Positions 25,868 through 33,026 of a stretch of 64,000 nucleotides of DNA are shown one piece after another (the first letter of the stretch is position 1; each line of letters begins with the position of its first letter). The position numbers were made by a program, and so were the translations under genes. The notes under the pieces are model-generated. The model was not told the DNA's origin, did not search any database, and was given only the letters and a program-made list of their open reading frames with translations. Location of the stretch: contig CAWFCG010000003.1 of assembly GCA_963814315.1 (NCBI GenBank), forward strand, positions 992,001 to 1,056,000, written 5' to 3'. Origin of the DNA: JAFMJV01 sp963814315. Lineage in GTDB: Bacteria; Chloroflexota; Limnocylindria; Limnocylindrales; CSP1-4.

Positions 25868-26610
25868 CGGATGAACCTCCCGGTGCGGATCGTGGCGGCG
25901 CGGTAGACATCACCCGGTAGACCGCGCGCGGCGACCTCCTCGGCGGCCGGATGGGGGTCGTAGGCGGTGCGGAAGAGCTCAGCTGCAGGATCCTCACCCT
26001 CCGCCATGTCGAGCAACCCCCAGCAGCCGTCGGGCGTGCCGTCGAAGGCATAGCCACATGAGCCCGGATTGAGCAGCAGCTTGCGCCCCAGCTCGCGCAC
26101 GTCGGCGACGTGGGTGTGCCCACAACAGATGACGCGGGCATCGGTGCGAGTGACACGCTGCACCGTGACCGCCGCATCCAGATCAGCCGGCAAGCCGCTA
26201 GTCTGGCTCCCGGGCGACGCATGGCAGGCCAGGATCAGGTCGTCGCCGACAGCCAGGCGGCGCTCGGCCGGCAGACGGCGCAGGTACTCCAACTGGTCAT
26301 CGCGCAAGAGGTCGCGGGCCCACTCGGCGGCCGCGACATGTCCGACAGGGACCTCGTCGAGCCAGGGAAAGGCGGCGGCATAGTCACCGTCAGCCACCGC
26401 GATGTCGGTGTTGCCGGCGATGACCAATGCCCCGGCAGCATCCAGCTCCATGACCTTGTCTACGGCCTCCACCGGCCGCGGGCCGTTGAGCACCAGGTCG
26501 CCGAGTATGACGATGTGGTCCGGGGCGGCCTTCCTGATGGCGACCAGTGCCGCCTCAAGAGCGTCGATGTTGCCGTGGATGTCCGCCAGGAGAGCGAGCC
26601 TGAGGGTCAT
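25864..26610 (-). CDS. metallophosphoesterase embedded in the fatty-acid operon
   Basis: A 248-residue calcineurin-like phosphoesterase. The metal-binding set is complete: ALLADIHGN (DxH), ILGDLVLNGP (GD), VIAGNTD (GN in place of GNH), ACHASPG and CGHTHVAD (GHTH). It resembles the YfcE/serine-threonine phosphatase-like group seen in many genomes. Both ends overlap neighbours by four bases (fabZ and fabF), so it is translated with the fatty-acid enzymes. The substrate is unknown; an acyl-carrier or nucleotide-related substrate would be a guess. Confidence 0.82.
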   Translation of the reverse strand: MTLRLALLADIHGNIDALEAALVAIRKAAPDHIVILGDLVLNGPRPVEAVDKVMELDAAGALVIAGNTDIAVADGDYAAAFPWLDEVPVGHVAAAEWARDLLRDDQLEYLRRLPAERRLAVGDDLILACHASPGSQTSGLPADLDAAVTVQRVTRTDARVICCGHTHVADVRELGRKLLLNPGSCGYAFDGTPDGCWGLLDMAEGEDPAAELFRTAYDPHPAAEEVAARGLPGDVYRAATIRTGRFIR

Positions 26611-27095
26611 CGCAGCGCATCCGCCGGCGGGATGACGAAGGAGAGAAGTGCCTCACAGGCGACTTCGCCATCGACCGATGCGATGGCACGGCCCTTGCCG
26701 AAACGGCGCCCCAGCTTTTGCATGGTGACCTCCAACGTTAGCCGGTCTCCCGGTTGCACGATGCGCTTGAAGCGGCACTCGTCGATGCCGGCAAAGAGAC
26801 CGATACGATCGCCGAAGCCATCCTCCCGCGCGACGTACACGGCCATCGTCTGGGCCAGTGCCTCCACCTGGATGACGCCGGGCATGACCGGCATACCAGG
26901 GAAGTGGCCGCCGAAGAACCACTCGGTCGCGGTGACGGCCTTCTCGCCGCGGATATAGCGGCGATGGCGATCCTCTTCGATGATGCGGTCCACCAGCAGG
27001 AACGGCCAACGATGCGGGATGAGCTTCTGCAGCTCAGCGGTCGTCAACAGCACGGCGGGAGTGGGGTCGGCGCCCGAAGCTTGGCTGTCGGTCAT
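26607..27095 (-). CDS. fabZ: 3-hydroxyacyl-[ACP] dehydratase FabZ
   Basis: Removes water from 3-hydroxyacyl-ACP. The hot-dog fold motifs LIPHRWPFLLVDRI and GHFPGMPVMPGVIQVEALAQ carry the catalytic His and the Glu of the active site. At 162 residues it has a 20-residue N-terminal tail. The ATG at 27095 has a GAGGAA ribosome site; an extension further upstream would run into accC. Confidence 0.93.
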   Translation of the reverse strand: MTDSQASGADPTPAVLLTTAELQKLIPHRWPFLLVDRIIEEDRHRRYIRGEKAVTATEWFFGGHFPGMPVMPGVIQVEALAQTMAVYVAREDGFGDRIGLFAGIDECRFKRIVQPGDRLTLEVTMQKLGRRFGKGRAIASVDGEVACEALLSFVIPPADALR

Positions 27096-27126
27096 GGTGT
27101 TCCTCTCGTATCCGGTCCTGACGCCA

Positions 27127-28506
27127 TCAGGCCGGTTCGGGGGCCGGGACGGCGTCCAGGAAGGCCGCGGCGCCCTTGCGGTCAAGCAGGTTGGTGTCAA
27201 AGCCACCCGACAGGAACGTCCCGTCCCTGAGGATGGCGCGATGGAATGGGATGTTGGTCTCGATGCCTTCGACCAGCAACTCAGCCAGAGCCACCCGTGA
27301 GCGCGCGATGGCGATCTCACGGTCAGGGCCCCAGACGATGAGCTTGCCGAGCAGCGAATCGTAGTACGGCGGGACGTCATAACCACTGTAGAGATGCGTC
27401 TCCATTCGCACACCCGAGCCCCCGGGTGGGACGTACTGATCGACGCGGCCCGCCTGGGGCTGGAAATCGGCGCGCACATCCTCGGCGTTGATGCGGAACT
27501 CGATAGCGTGACCATTCAGCCGGATGTCGTCCTGCTGATAGCCCAATGGCTCGCCTGCGGCAAGCCGGATCTGTTCGGCCACGATATCGATGCCTGAGAG
27601 CATCTCGGTGACGGGGTGCTCGACCTGGATGCGGGCGTTGATCTCGATGAAGAAGTAGCTGCCGTCGCGGTCGACGAGGAACTCCAGGGTGCCCAGGTTC
27701 TGATAGCCAGCGGCGAGGGCAGCCTTGATGGCCGATCCGGTGAGTCGGTCACGGGTGGCCTGGTCGATGGCCGGGCTGGGTGCCTCCTCCACGAGCTTCT
27801 GATGGCGCCGCTGGACCGAGCAGTCGCGCTCGCCGATGTGCACGCCGTGGCCGTAGTTGTCGATCATCACCTGGACTTCGACGTGGCGTGTCTGCTCCAG
27901 CCACTTTTCGAGGTACAGCGAGTCGTCGCCGAAGGCCGCGCGCGCTTCCGAGCGGCAGACGGTGAGGGCCTGCTGCAGCTCACGCGCGGTGCGCACCATG
28001 CGCATGCCCTTGCCGCCACCACCGGCCGACGGCTTGATGAGCAGCGGATACCCGATGCGATCGGCCTCGCCAAGCGCGTGATCGTCGTCGCGCAACATGC
28101 CGACCGAGCCAGGGACCATGGGCAGGCCATGGGCCGCCAGCAGCTCGCGCGTGCCGGCCTTGGAGGCGAACCGCTCAAGCACCTCCGCCGAGGGGCCGAT
28201 GAAGGTCAGGTCGTGAGCTCGTGTCATCTCGGCGAAGCCGTCATCCTCGGAAAGGAAGCCATAGCCCGGGTGGATGGCGTCACAGCCACTGACGAGGGCG
28301 GCCGAGATGACCGATGCTGCGCTTAGATAGGATCGGGCGGATTCGGCCGGACCGATACAGATGGCTTCGTCGGCCATGAGCACCGCGCGTGACTGGGCGT
28401 CAGCCTCACTATGGGCGACGACAGCCTCGATGCCCATGCTGCGACAGGCGCGCAGGATGCGGACCGCGATCTCTCCGCGGTTGGCGATGAGGACACGCTC
28501 GATCAT
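27127..28506 (-). CDS. accC: biotin carboxylase AccC
   Basis: ATP-dependent carboxylation of the biotin on AccB. The 459-residue protein has the standard order: MIERVLIANRGEIAVRILRA, HPGYGFLSE, the ATP-grasp loop KPSAGGGGKGMRMVR, SLYLEKWLEQTRHVEVQ, FIEINARIQVEHPVTE (metal and Arg motif). The start overlaps the stop of the lysine-less biotin-domain gene (ATGA), tying the two together. Confidence 0.96.
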   Translation of the reverse strand: MIERVLIANRGEIAVRILRACRSMGIEAVVAHSEADAQSRAVLMADEAICIGPAESARSYLSAASVISAALVSGCDAIHPGYGFLSEDDGFAEMTRAHDLTFIGPSAEVLERFASKAGTRELLAAHGLPMVPGSVGMLRDDDHALGEADRIGYPLLIKPSAGGGGKGMRMVRTARELQQALTVCRSEARAAFGDDSLYLEKWLEQTRHVEVQVMIDNYGHGVHIGERDCSVQRRHQKLVEEAPSPAIDQATRDRLTGSAIKAALAAGYQNLGTLEFLVDRDGSYFFIEINARIQVEHPVTEMLSGIDIVAEQIRLAAGEPLGYQQDDIRLNGHAIEFRINAEDVRADFQPQAGRVDQYVPPGGSGVRMETHLYSGYDVPPYYDSLLGKLIVWGPDREIAIARSRVALAELLVEGIETNIPFHRAILRDGTFLSGGFDTNLLDRKGAAAFLDAVPAPEPA

Positions 28507-29018
28507 CGACCGCCCGCATCCGCGTCAGCGGCATCGAGCTCGACCTCGAACGGGTCGATCTCAGCCAACACCTGACCGTACTCGACGGCCTGGCCATCCT
28601 CGACCAGCAGACGGCTGACGATGCCGTCACTCGGCGAATTCACCTCCTGCCCGATCCCCAGCACATCGATGCTGCCCAGCAGGTCGCCGGCTTGCACCGG
28701 CTGTCCGACGGCAAGCTCCGGTGCCGGAGTGAAGTAGCCCACCGCGGGCGACCTGGCGGCGCTGCCCACCGACTCCACACCCTCCGCGTCAGCGTGCAGG
28801 CCGAGGGCCGGCCCTGAGGCCGCGGTCCGGGTGGTGGGGACCCCCAGGCGCCGCAATCGAACCCGCCAGGCGTCGGTGCGCACCTCAAGCTCGCCGAGTC
28901 GGCTCGATCGTAATCGGGCGATGAGCGCTGGGAGCACGTCGTCGGCCAGATCGTACAACCCGGTCATTGGCTCGTCAGGCACACCCGCCGGCACCTGACC
29001 CGGTGCTTCTTCGCTCAC
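28503..29018 (-). CDS. biotin/lipoyl-domain protein lacking the biotin lysine
   Basis: A 171-residue protein built like AccB: N-terminal helices with SSRLGELEVRTDAWRVRLRR (the equivalent of the AccB 'I.L.ES.....V.R' segment), a linker, and a C-terminal biotinyl-type fold. Aligned with AccB of the same operon, EAMKLFNEI is replaced by DVLGIGQEV, so glycine stands where the biotinylated lysine should be. It cannot carry carboxyl groups on biotin. It overlaps accA (GTGA) and accC (ATGA), so it is made with them. By analogy with plant BADC proteins it could be a structural or inhibitory subunit of the carboxylase; this is inference. Confidence 0.82.
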   Translation of the reverse strand: MSEEAPGQVPAGVPDEPMTGLYDLADDVLPALIARLRSSRLGELEVRTDAWRVRLRRLGVPTTRTAASGPALGLHADAEGVESVGSAARSPAVGYFTPAPELAVGQPVQAGDLLGSIDVLGIGQEVNSPSDGIVSRLLVEDGQAVEYGQVLAEIDPFEVELDAADADAGGR

Positions 29019-30283
29019 GCGTCACTTCCCTTCTCGGCAAGGCCCTCCGGCACCACGGTCTCGCTGGCCCCGGTTTCGTATACATCGTCGGCCGCACCCG
29101 GAGCCAACCGCTCACCTTCACCGACACTGAGCACCCGGCCAGAGTCCCACAAGGTGCGCAACCGGTCGACGATGTTCTGGCGCTCACGGCGCTCTCGCAC
29201 CGGCATCTCCTTGGTCGTGAAGGCACCGTACCCACGGTAGCGCGCGTAGCGAGCCCTCACCAGATCGTCGAGATCATGGTGGACCAACGCGTCCAACTGC
29301 GCCTCGATCGCCTCACCCAGTCGGCGCGCCGTCTCCCCGGGATCTTCCTGGGCCCCGCCGGGCGGTTCACCGATGACGGCGTCGATGACACCGAGTGCCT
29401 GTTGCTCGCGGGCGGTGAGTCGCATCGCCACCGCCGCCTGTTTGGCCATGTCGCTCGTCCGCCACAGGATGCTGGCGCAGCCCTCCGGTGAGATGACCGA
29501 GTAGATGGCGTTTTCCAGCGCCAGCACGACGTCACCGACGGCGATGGCCAGTGCGCCGCCGGATCCACCCTCGCCGGTGATGACGGTCACGATAGGCGTG
29601 CGCAGTGAGGTCATCAGCGCGATGTTGCGGGCGATCGCCTCAGCTTGGCCACGCTCTTCGGAAGGAGCGTCAGGTGCGGCGCCGGGTGTGTCCACGAACG
29701 TCACCACGGGCAAGCCCAGGCGTTCCGCCAAGCGCAAGAGCCGACCGGCCTTGCGGTACCCCTCCGGGTGGGGCATCCCAAAGTTGCGACGGATGTTCGA
29801 ATCCACCTCGCCGCCCTTCTGATGACCTACGAAGACCACGCGATGATTCCCGATGGTGGCGAAGCCGCCGGCGATGGCCTCGTCGTCGCCGAAGGTGCGG
29901 TCACCATGCAGCTCGACCACGTCGCTGGCCATGCCGGCGAGCAGCTCGAGCGTATGCGGCCGCGACTGGTTGCGCGCCATCTGGACGCGCGCCCAGACGG
30001 CCTCGCGAAGGGCGTCGTCGTCAGTCATCGGCGCCTCGATACCCTCGGCCGGCGCCTTGGTGTCTAACGCAGCTTTGGTATTTGCCGCCGCCTTGGCGGC
30101 GGACGTGCTACCGACGGCCCTGGAGCCTGCTGCAGCCTTGCTGCCTGTTCCGGCCTTGGCCTTGGCGTCGGGTTTGGCCTTCGCGTCGGCCTTGGTCATG
30201 GCGTCGGCCTTGGCCTTGGCATCGGCCTTGGCCTTGGCATCGGCATCGGTCTTGGCCTTGGCGTCGGTCTTGGCCCTAGCCAC
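29015..30283 (-). CDS. accA: acetyl-CoA carboxylase carboxyltransferase alpha subunit AccA
   Basis: Transfers CO2 from carboxybiotin to acetyl-CoA together with AccD. The core starts near residue 86 (MTDDDALREAVW) and has HGDRTFGDDEAIAGG, GHQKGG, FVDTPGAAPDAPSEERGQ and GEGGSGGALAIAVGD. The start is taken as GTG at 30283, with GGAGG six bases upstream and eight bases overlapping the accD stop. This gives an unusual N-terminal tail of about 85 residues made mostly of Lys, Ala and Asp (KAKADAKAKADA pattern). The C-terminus also extends about 40 residues beyond the core. Confidence 0.92.
   Translation of the reverse strand: MARAKTDAKAKTDADAKAKADAKAKADAMTKADAKAKPDAKAKAGTGSKAAAGSRAVGSTSAAKAAANTKAALDTKAPAEGIEAPMTDDDALREAVWARVQMARNQSRPHTLELLAGMASDVVELHGDRTFGDDEAIAGGFATIGNHRVVFVGHQKGGEVDSNIRRNFGMPHPEGYRKAGRLLRLAERLGLPVVTFVDTPGAAPDAPSEERGQAEAIARNIALMTSLRTPIVTVITGEGGSGGALAIAVGDVVLALENAIYSVISPEGCASILWRTSDMAKQAAVAMRLTAREQQALGVIDAVIGEPPGGAQEDPGETARRLGEAIEAQLDALVHHDLDDLVRARYARYRGYGAFTTKEMPVRERRERQNIVDRLRTLWDSGRVLSVGEGERLAPGAADDVYETGASETVVPEGLAEKGSDA
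30065..30275. repeat. low-complexity repeat coding the AccA Lys/Ala/Asp tail
   Basis: Repeated TTGGCCTTGGC(G/A)TCGG units on the plus strand, the complement of AAG/GCC/GAC codons, are most regular from about 30170 to 30275. Length variation between strains would be expected here. Confidence 0.7.
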
Positions 30284-31178
30284 GGATGGCCTCCACATCG
30301 GCTCCGCCGCGTCCATCGATACCGGCACTGCCGTTGCGGTCGAGGTGCGCGGGCCGCGGCGTCAGGTAGCGGAGCAGACGGGCCAACTCGTTGCGAAGGT
30401 CGCCACGGGAGACCACAAGATCGAGGAAGCCGTGCCGGAAGAGGAACTCGGAACGTTGGAAGCCCTCCGGCAGCTCGTCGCCGGTCGTGCCTGCGGCTAC
30501 TCGCGCGCCGGCGAAACCGATGAGTGCGTTGGGCTCGGCGATGTTCACGTCTCCCAACGCCGCGAAGGAAGCGAAGACACCGCCAGTGGTGGGGTCGGAC
30601 ATGATGCTGATGTAGGGCACGCCCTCAAGCGCCAGCCGCTCGACCGCGGCGCAGGTCTTGACCAGCTGCATCAAGGCCAGCGTGCCTTCCTGCATGCGCG
30701 CACCGCCCGAGGTGCTGATGGCGATATAGGGGATGCGTTCGGCCAGGGCCGCTTCGGCGGCACGGGTGATCTTCTCGCCCACCACCGAGCCCATGGACCC
30801 GCCCATGTAGGCGAAGTCCATGGCGCAGATGGCGACGCGATGGCCATCGATGGCGCCGAAGCCCCAGACGGCAGCGTCACGCACCCCGGTCTTGGCCTGC
30901 TGTTCGGCGACGCGGTCCGGGTACGGCTTGAGATCCACGAAGCCGAGCGGATCGAGCGACTCCAGACCGGCGTCGTGCTCAAGGAACAATTCGGGATCGA
31001 GCAAGCTGCCAAGTCGGACATCGACCCGCAGCCGGAAGTGGTGGCCACACTTGGGGCAGACCCGCTGGTTCTGGTCGAGCTGTTTGTTGTAGACCATCTG
31101 GTCGCAGCCGGGACACTTGGTCCACAGCTCGGAGCGCGACGAGTCCGGGCGCGGACGGAAAGGCCATTGGATGGGCAT
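30276..31178 (-). CDS. accD: acetyl-CoA carboxylase carboxyltransferase beta subunit AccD
   Basis: A 300-residue partner of AccA. It has the N-terminal four-cysteine zinc finger (CPGCDQMVY ... CPKCGHHFRL) typical of AccD, then DFAYMGGSMGSVVGEKITRA, STSGGARMQEG and DPTTGGVFASFA of the transferase fold. The ATG at 31178 overlaps the stop of the small membrane protein (ATGA). Confidence 0.95.
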   Translation of the reverse strand: MPIQWPFRPRPDSSRSELWTKCPGCDQMVYNKQLDQNQRVCPKCGHHFRLRVDVRLGSLLDPELFLEHDAGLESLDPLGFVDLKPYPDRVAEQQAKTGVRDAAVWGFGAIDGHRVAICAMDFAYMGGSMGSVVGEKITRAAEAALAERIPYIAISTSGGARMQEGTLALMQLVKTCAAVERLALEGVPYISIMSDPTTGGVFASFAALGDVNIAEPNALIGFAGARVAAGTTGDELPEGFQRSEFLFRHGFLDLVVSRGDLRNELARLLRYLTPRPAHLDRNGSAGIDGRGGADVEAIRG

Positions 31179-31606
31179 CAGGGAAGCCCGCCAGGCGAAC
31201 GCGAACGACGCCATACCACCAAGGCAGCCCCGGCGATGGGTACGGCCAGCGAGATGCCGGAGGCGATAGCGCCGCCAGCGAGCAGGCTTCGACGGCGGCG
31301 ATCAACGGCTTCGCTCAAACGGTCCGGCGCAGGGCTGGCGCCGTCGACGGTCGACCGCAACGGCGTCGGAGCCGTCACGACGACCCGAGCTCCGTTGCCG
31401 TCGCTCGGGGCCCCCGCACCTGCCGCCGCGAGCAATCGGGCGGCAAGCATCTCCTCGAAGCTGAAGCGCGGGTGGAGCCTGGGAAGCACATCGCAGAGCA
31501 GGCGTGCCGTGGATGCCAACTCACCGACTTCGACCGGGACAGGACCCTGCAGGAGCCCGTCGATGGCACGGTCAAGCTGCGCGGCGGTCTCAGGAGTCCT
31601 CGTCAT
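31178..31606 (-). CDS. small membrane protein behind a sigma factor, possible anti-sigma
   Basis: A 142-residue protein. Residues 1-60 are soluble and helical (AAQLDRAIDGLLQGPVPVEVGELASTARLL ... LHPRFSFEEMLAARLL), followed by a Pro/Ala linker, a basic stretch DRRRR and a single membrane helix near 110-132, then a basic end. It overlaps the sigma factor stop (ATGA), the usual place for an anti-sigma factor. No zinc-binding HxxxCxxC motif is present, so it is not a ZAS-type anti-sigma; I cannot confirm the role. Confidence 0.5.
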   Translation of the reverse strand: MTRTPETAAQLDRAIDGLLQGPVPVEVGELASTARLLCDVLPRLHPRFSFEEMLAARLLAAAGAGAPSDGNGARVVVTAPTPLRSTVDGASPAPDRLSEAVDRRRRSLLAGGAIASGISLAVPIAGAALVVWRRSRSPGGLP

Positions 31607-32196
31607 GCGTCCAGTTGCCGCCGCACGGACACCAAGGCACGGTGGATGAGCACCCGTACGGCGCCCTCGGACTTGCCCATGATCTGGCTGATCTCACGGG
31701 CGCTCAACCCGTTGACGAAGCGCAGCACGACCGCTTGGCGGCGCTCGGCTGGCAGGTCCATCACGGCAGCGATCGCTCGCGCTGCCTCCAGGTGCACCTC
31801 CGCCGCCGTGGCCGTATCGTCGGGGGCACGAACGTGGAGCGCCAGCTCGATGGGCTCCTCGGGGTGTCGGCGATCACGGCGACGTTCATTGGCGATGACG
31901 TTTCGCGCGATGGCATAGAGCCAGACCTTGAAGGTGGAGTCATCGCCCTCACCCTGCTCGCGGAATCGCGGCAATGCCGCAAGCGCCTTCAGGAACACCG
32001 CGGCAGTGATGTCCTCGGCGACATGCGGGTCGCGGGTCTCGTAGAGCGCTAGCGAATAGATCTGGGCCACGTACTTCCGATACGACTGTGCGAAGGCGCT
32101 GGGGTCTCGTTGGGCGGCCGCCACCGCCGCCCGATCCGCATCGAACGGAACGACGACAGCCGCGACCGAAGTACGCCCTCTCCCCTTCCAAAACAC
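31603..32196 (-). CDS. ECF-type RNA polymerase sigma factor
   Basis: A 197-residue sigma-70 family factor with only regions 2 and 4. Region 2 holds DITAAVFLKALAALPRF and FKVWLYAIARNVIANERRR; region 4 holds LPAERRQAVVLRFVNGLSA and the helix-turn-helix SEGAVRVLIHRALVSVRRQL. The start is GTG at 32196, exactly six bases after a TAGACT box and with no ribosome site. It leads the carboxylase/fatty-acid gene run, and may control it or a separate stress regulon. Confidence 0.88.
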   Translation of the reverse strand: MFWKGRGRTSVAAVVVPFDADRAAVAAAQRDPSAFAQSYRKYVAQIYSLALYETRDPHVAEDITAAVFLKALAALPRFREQGEGDDSTFKVWLYAIARNVIANERRRDRRHPEEPIELALHVRAPDDTATAAEVHLEAARAIAAVMDLPAERRQAVVLRFVNGLSAREISQIMGKSEGAVRVLIHRALVSVRRQLDA

Positions 32197-32202
32197 CGGG
32201 GA

Positions 32203-32208
32203 AGTCTA
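32203..32208 (-). promoter_or_regulatory. -10 box of leaderless promoter for the sigma/acc/fab run
   Basis: TAGACT on the minus strand, then six bases, then GTG at 32196. It lies just past the birA stop. It is the only promoter I can see for the following twelve overlapping genes. Confidence 0.6.
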
Positions 32209-32212
32209 GCCG

Positions 32213-33025
32213 TTACAGCTGCCCAGCCGCGTCCGGCACCGAGCAGCGCACCACGTCACCCACGGAGATGGCCGCCAGCGGCCGGCCGGCGCCAGTGCGC
32301 ACCAGCAACGAACCGCTCTCGAGGTCGATGCCCACGCCGGTGCCCGAGACACGACCCGATGCCATCTCCACGTCGACCGCAGCACCGGTGGTGATCTGCG
32401 CATCGGCCCAGCGAAGACCGTCGAAGCTCCCGGCGCACAGAGCCTCGTAGAGCGGCCCAAGGCGCTCCAGCCAGGCATCGAGCAGCGCATCTCGGTCGAT
32501 GCGGCGACGACCGGATGCCTCCGAGAGGCTCCACATCGAATCGGCCAGGTCAGCCGGATAGTCAGTCGCCGGCCAGTCCACGTTGATGCCGATGCCGACG
32601 ACGGAGGACAGCATGTGCCCGCCCTCGAGACTGCCCTCACTGAGCACGCCCGCCACCTTGCGCATCCGCCCACGGTGGATGGCGACGACGTCATTGGGCC
32701 ACTTCAACGCCAGCCGGTCGGCTGTCGGGCCCAGCAGCGACGTGGCCGCACCCAGCATCGCCACCGAGACGATCGCCGCCAGCCGCCAGCCATGCTGTGC
32801 CGACAGCGCTGGCGGTCGGAAGCCTGCCGAAACCAGCAAGGCCCGTCCTGGGGTTGCCAGCCACTCACGTTCGAGTCGGCCACGGCCAGCGACCTGCTCG
32901 TCCGCGACCGCGACGCAGACCTCATCGACGCCCGCCTCCAACCACTCGCGCACGATGGCCTGCGTCGAGCCGATACGCTCGAAGCGTTCGAGCCGTGAGA
33001 CATAGGCGGGCAGGGCGCCGGCCAT
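32213..33025 (-). CDS. birA: biotin--[acetyl-CoA-carboxylase] ligase BirA
   Basis: A 270-residue ligase that attaches biotin to AccB through biotinyl-AMP. RFERIGSTQAIVREWL opens the domain; the adenylate loop is EQVAGRGRLEREW; KWPNDVV and KVAGVL follow, with a GIGINV strand and a C-terminal SH3-like cap. There is no N-terminal helix-turn-helix, so it is a plain ligase, not a repressor. It starts one base after the aspartate kinase stop and stands directly before the carboxylase operon, its substrate source. Confidence 0.93.
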   Translation of the reverse strand: MAGALPAYVSRLERFERIGSTQAIVREWLEAGVDEVCVAVADEQVAGRGRLEREWLATPGRALLVSAGFRPPALSAQHGWRLAAIVSVAMLGAATSLLGPTADRLALKWPNDVVAIHRGRMRKVAGVLSEGSLEGGHMLSSVVGIGINVDWPATDYPADLADSMWSLSEASGRRRIDRDALLDAWLERLGPLYEALCAGSFDGLRWADAQITTGAAVDVEMASGRVSGTGVGIDLESGSLLVRTGAGRPLAAISVGDVVRCSVPDAAGQL

Positions 33026-33026
33026 C

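Noticed and set aside
22344..25906. Long plus-strand open frames antisense to fabG, fabH and fabF (e.g. 22943-24130, 24386-25906)
   Set aside because: The minus-strand genes carry full catalytic motifs; the antisense frames show none and are mirror images of their codon bias.
30065..30275. CRISPR-like or tandem-repeat element
   Set aside because: The repeats are six-base codon repeats in frame with accA and have no spacers.
29853..31649. 598-codon plus-strand open frame
   Set aside because: It is antisense to accA, accD and the small membrane protein; the low-complexity Ala/Leu/Ser repeats are the complement of the AccA Lys/Ala/Asp tail.
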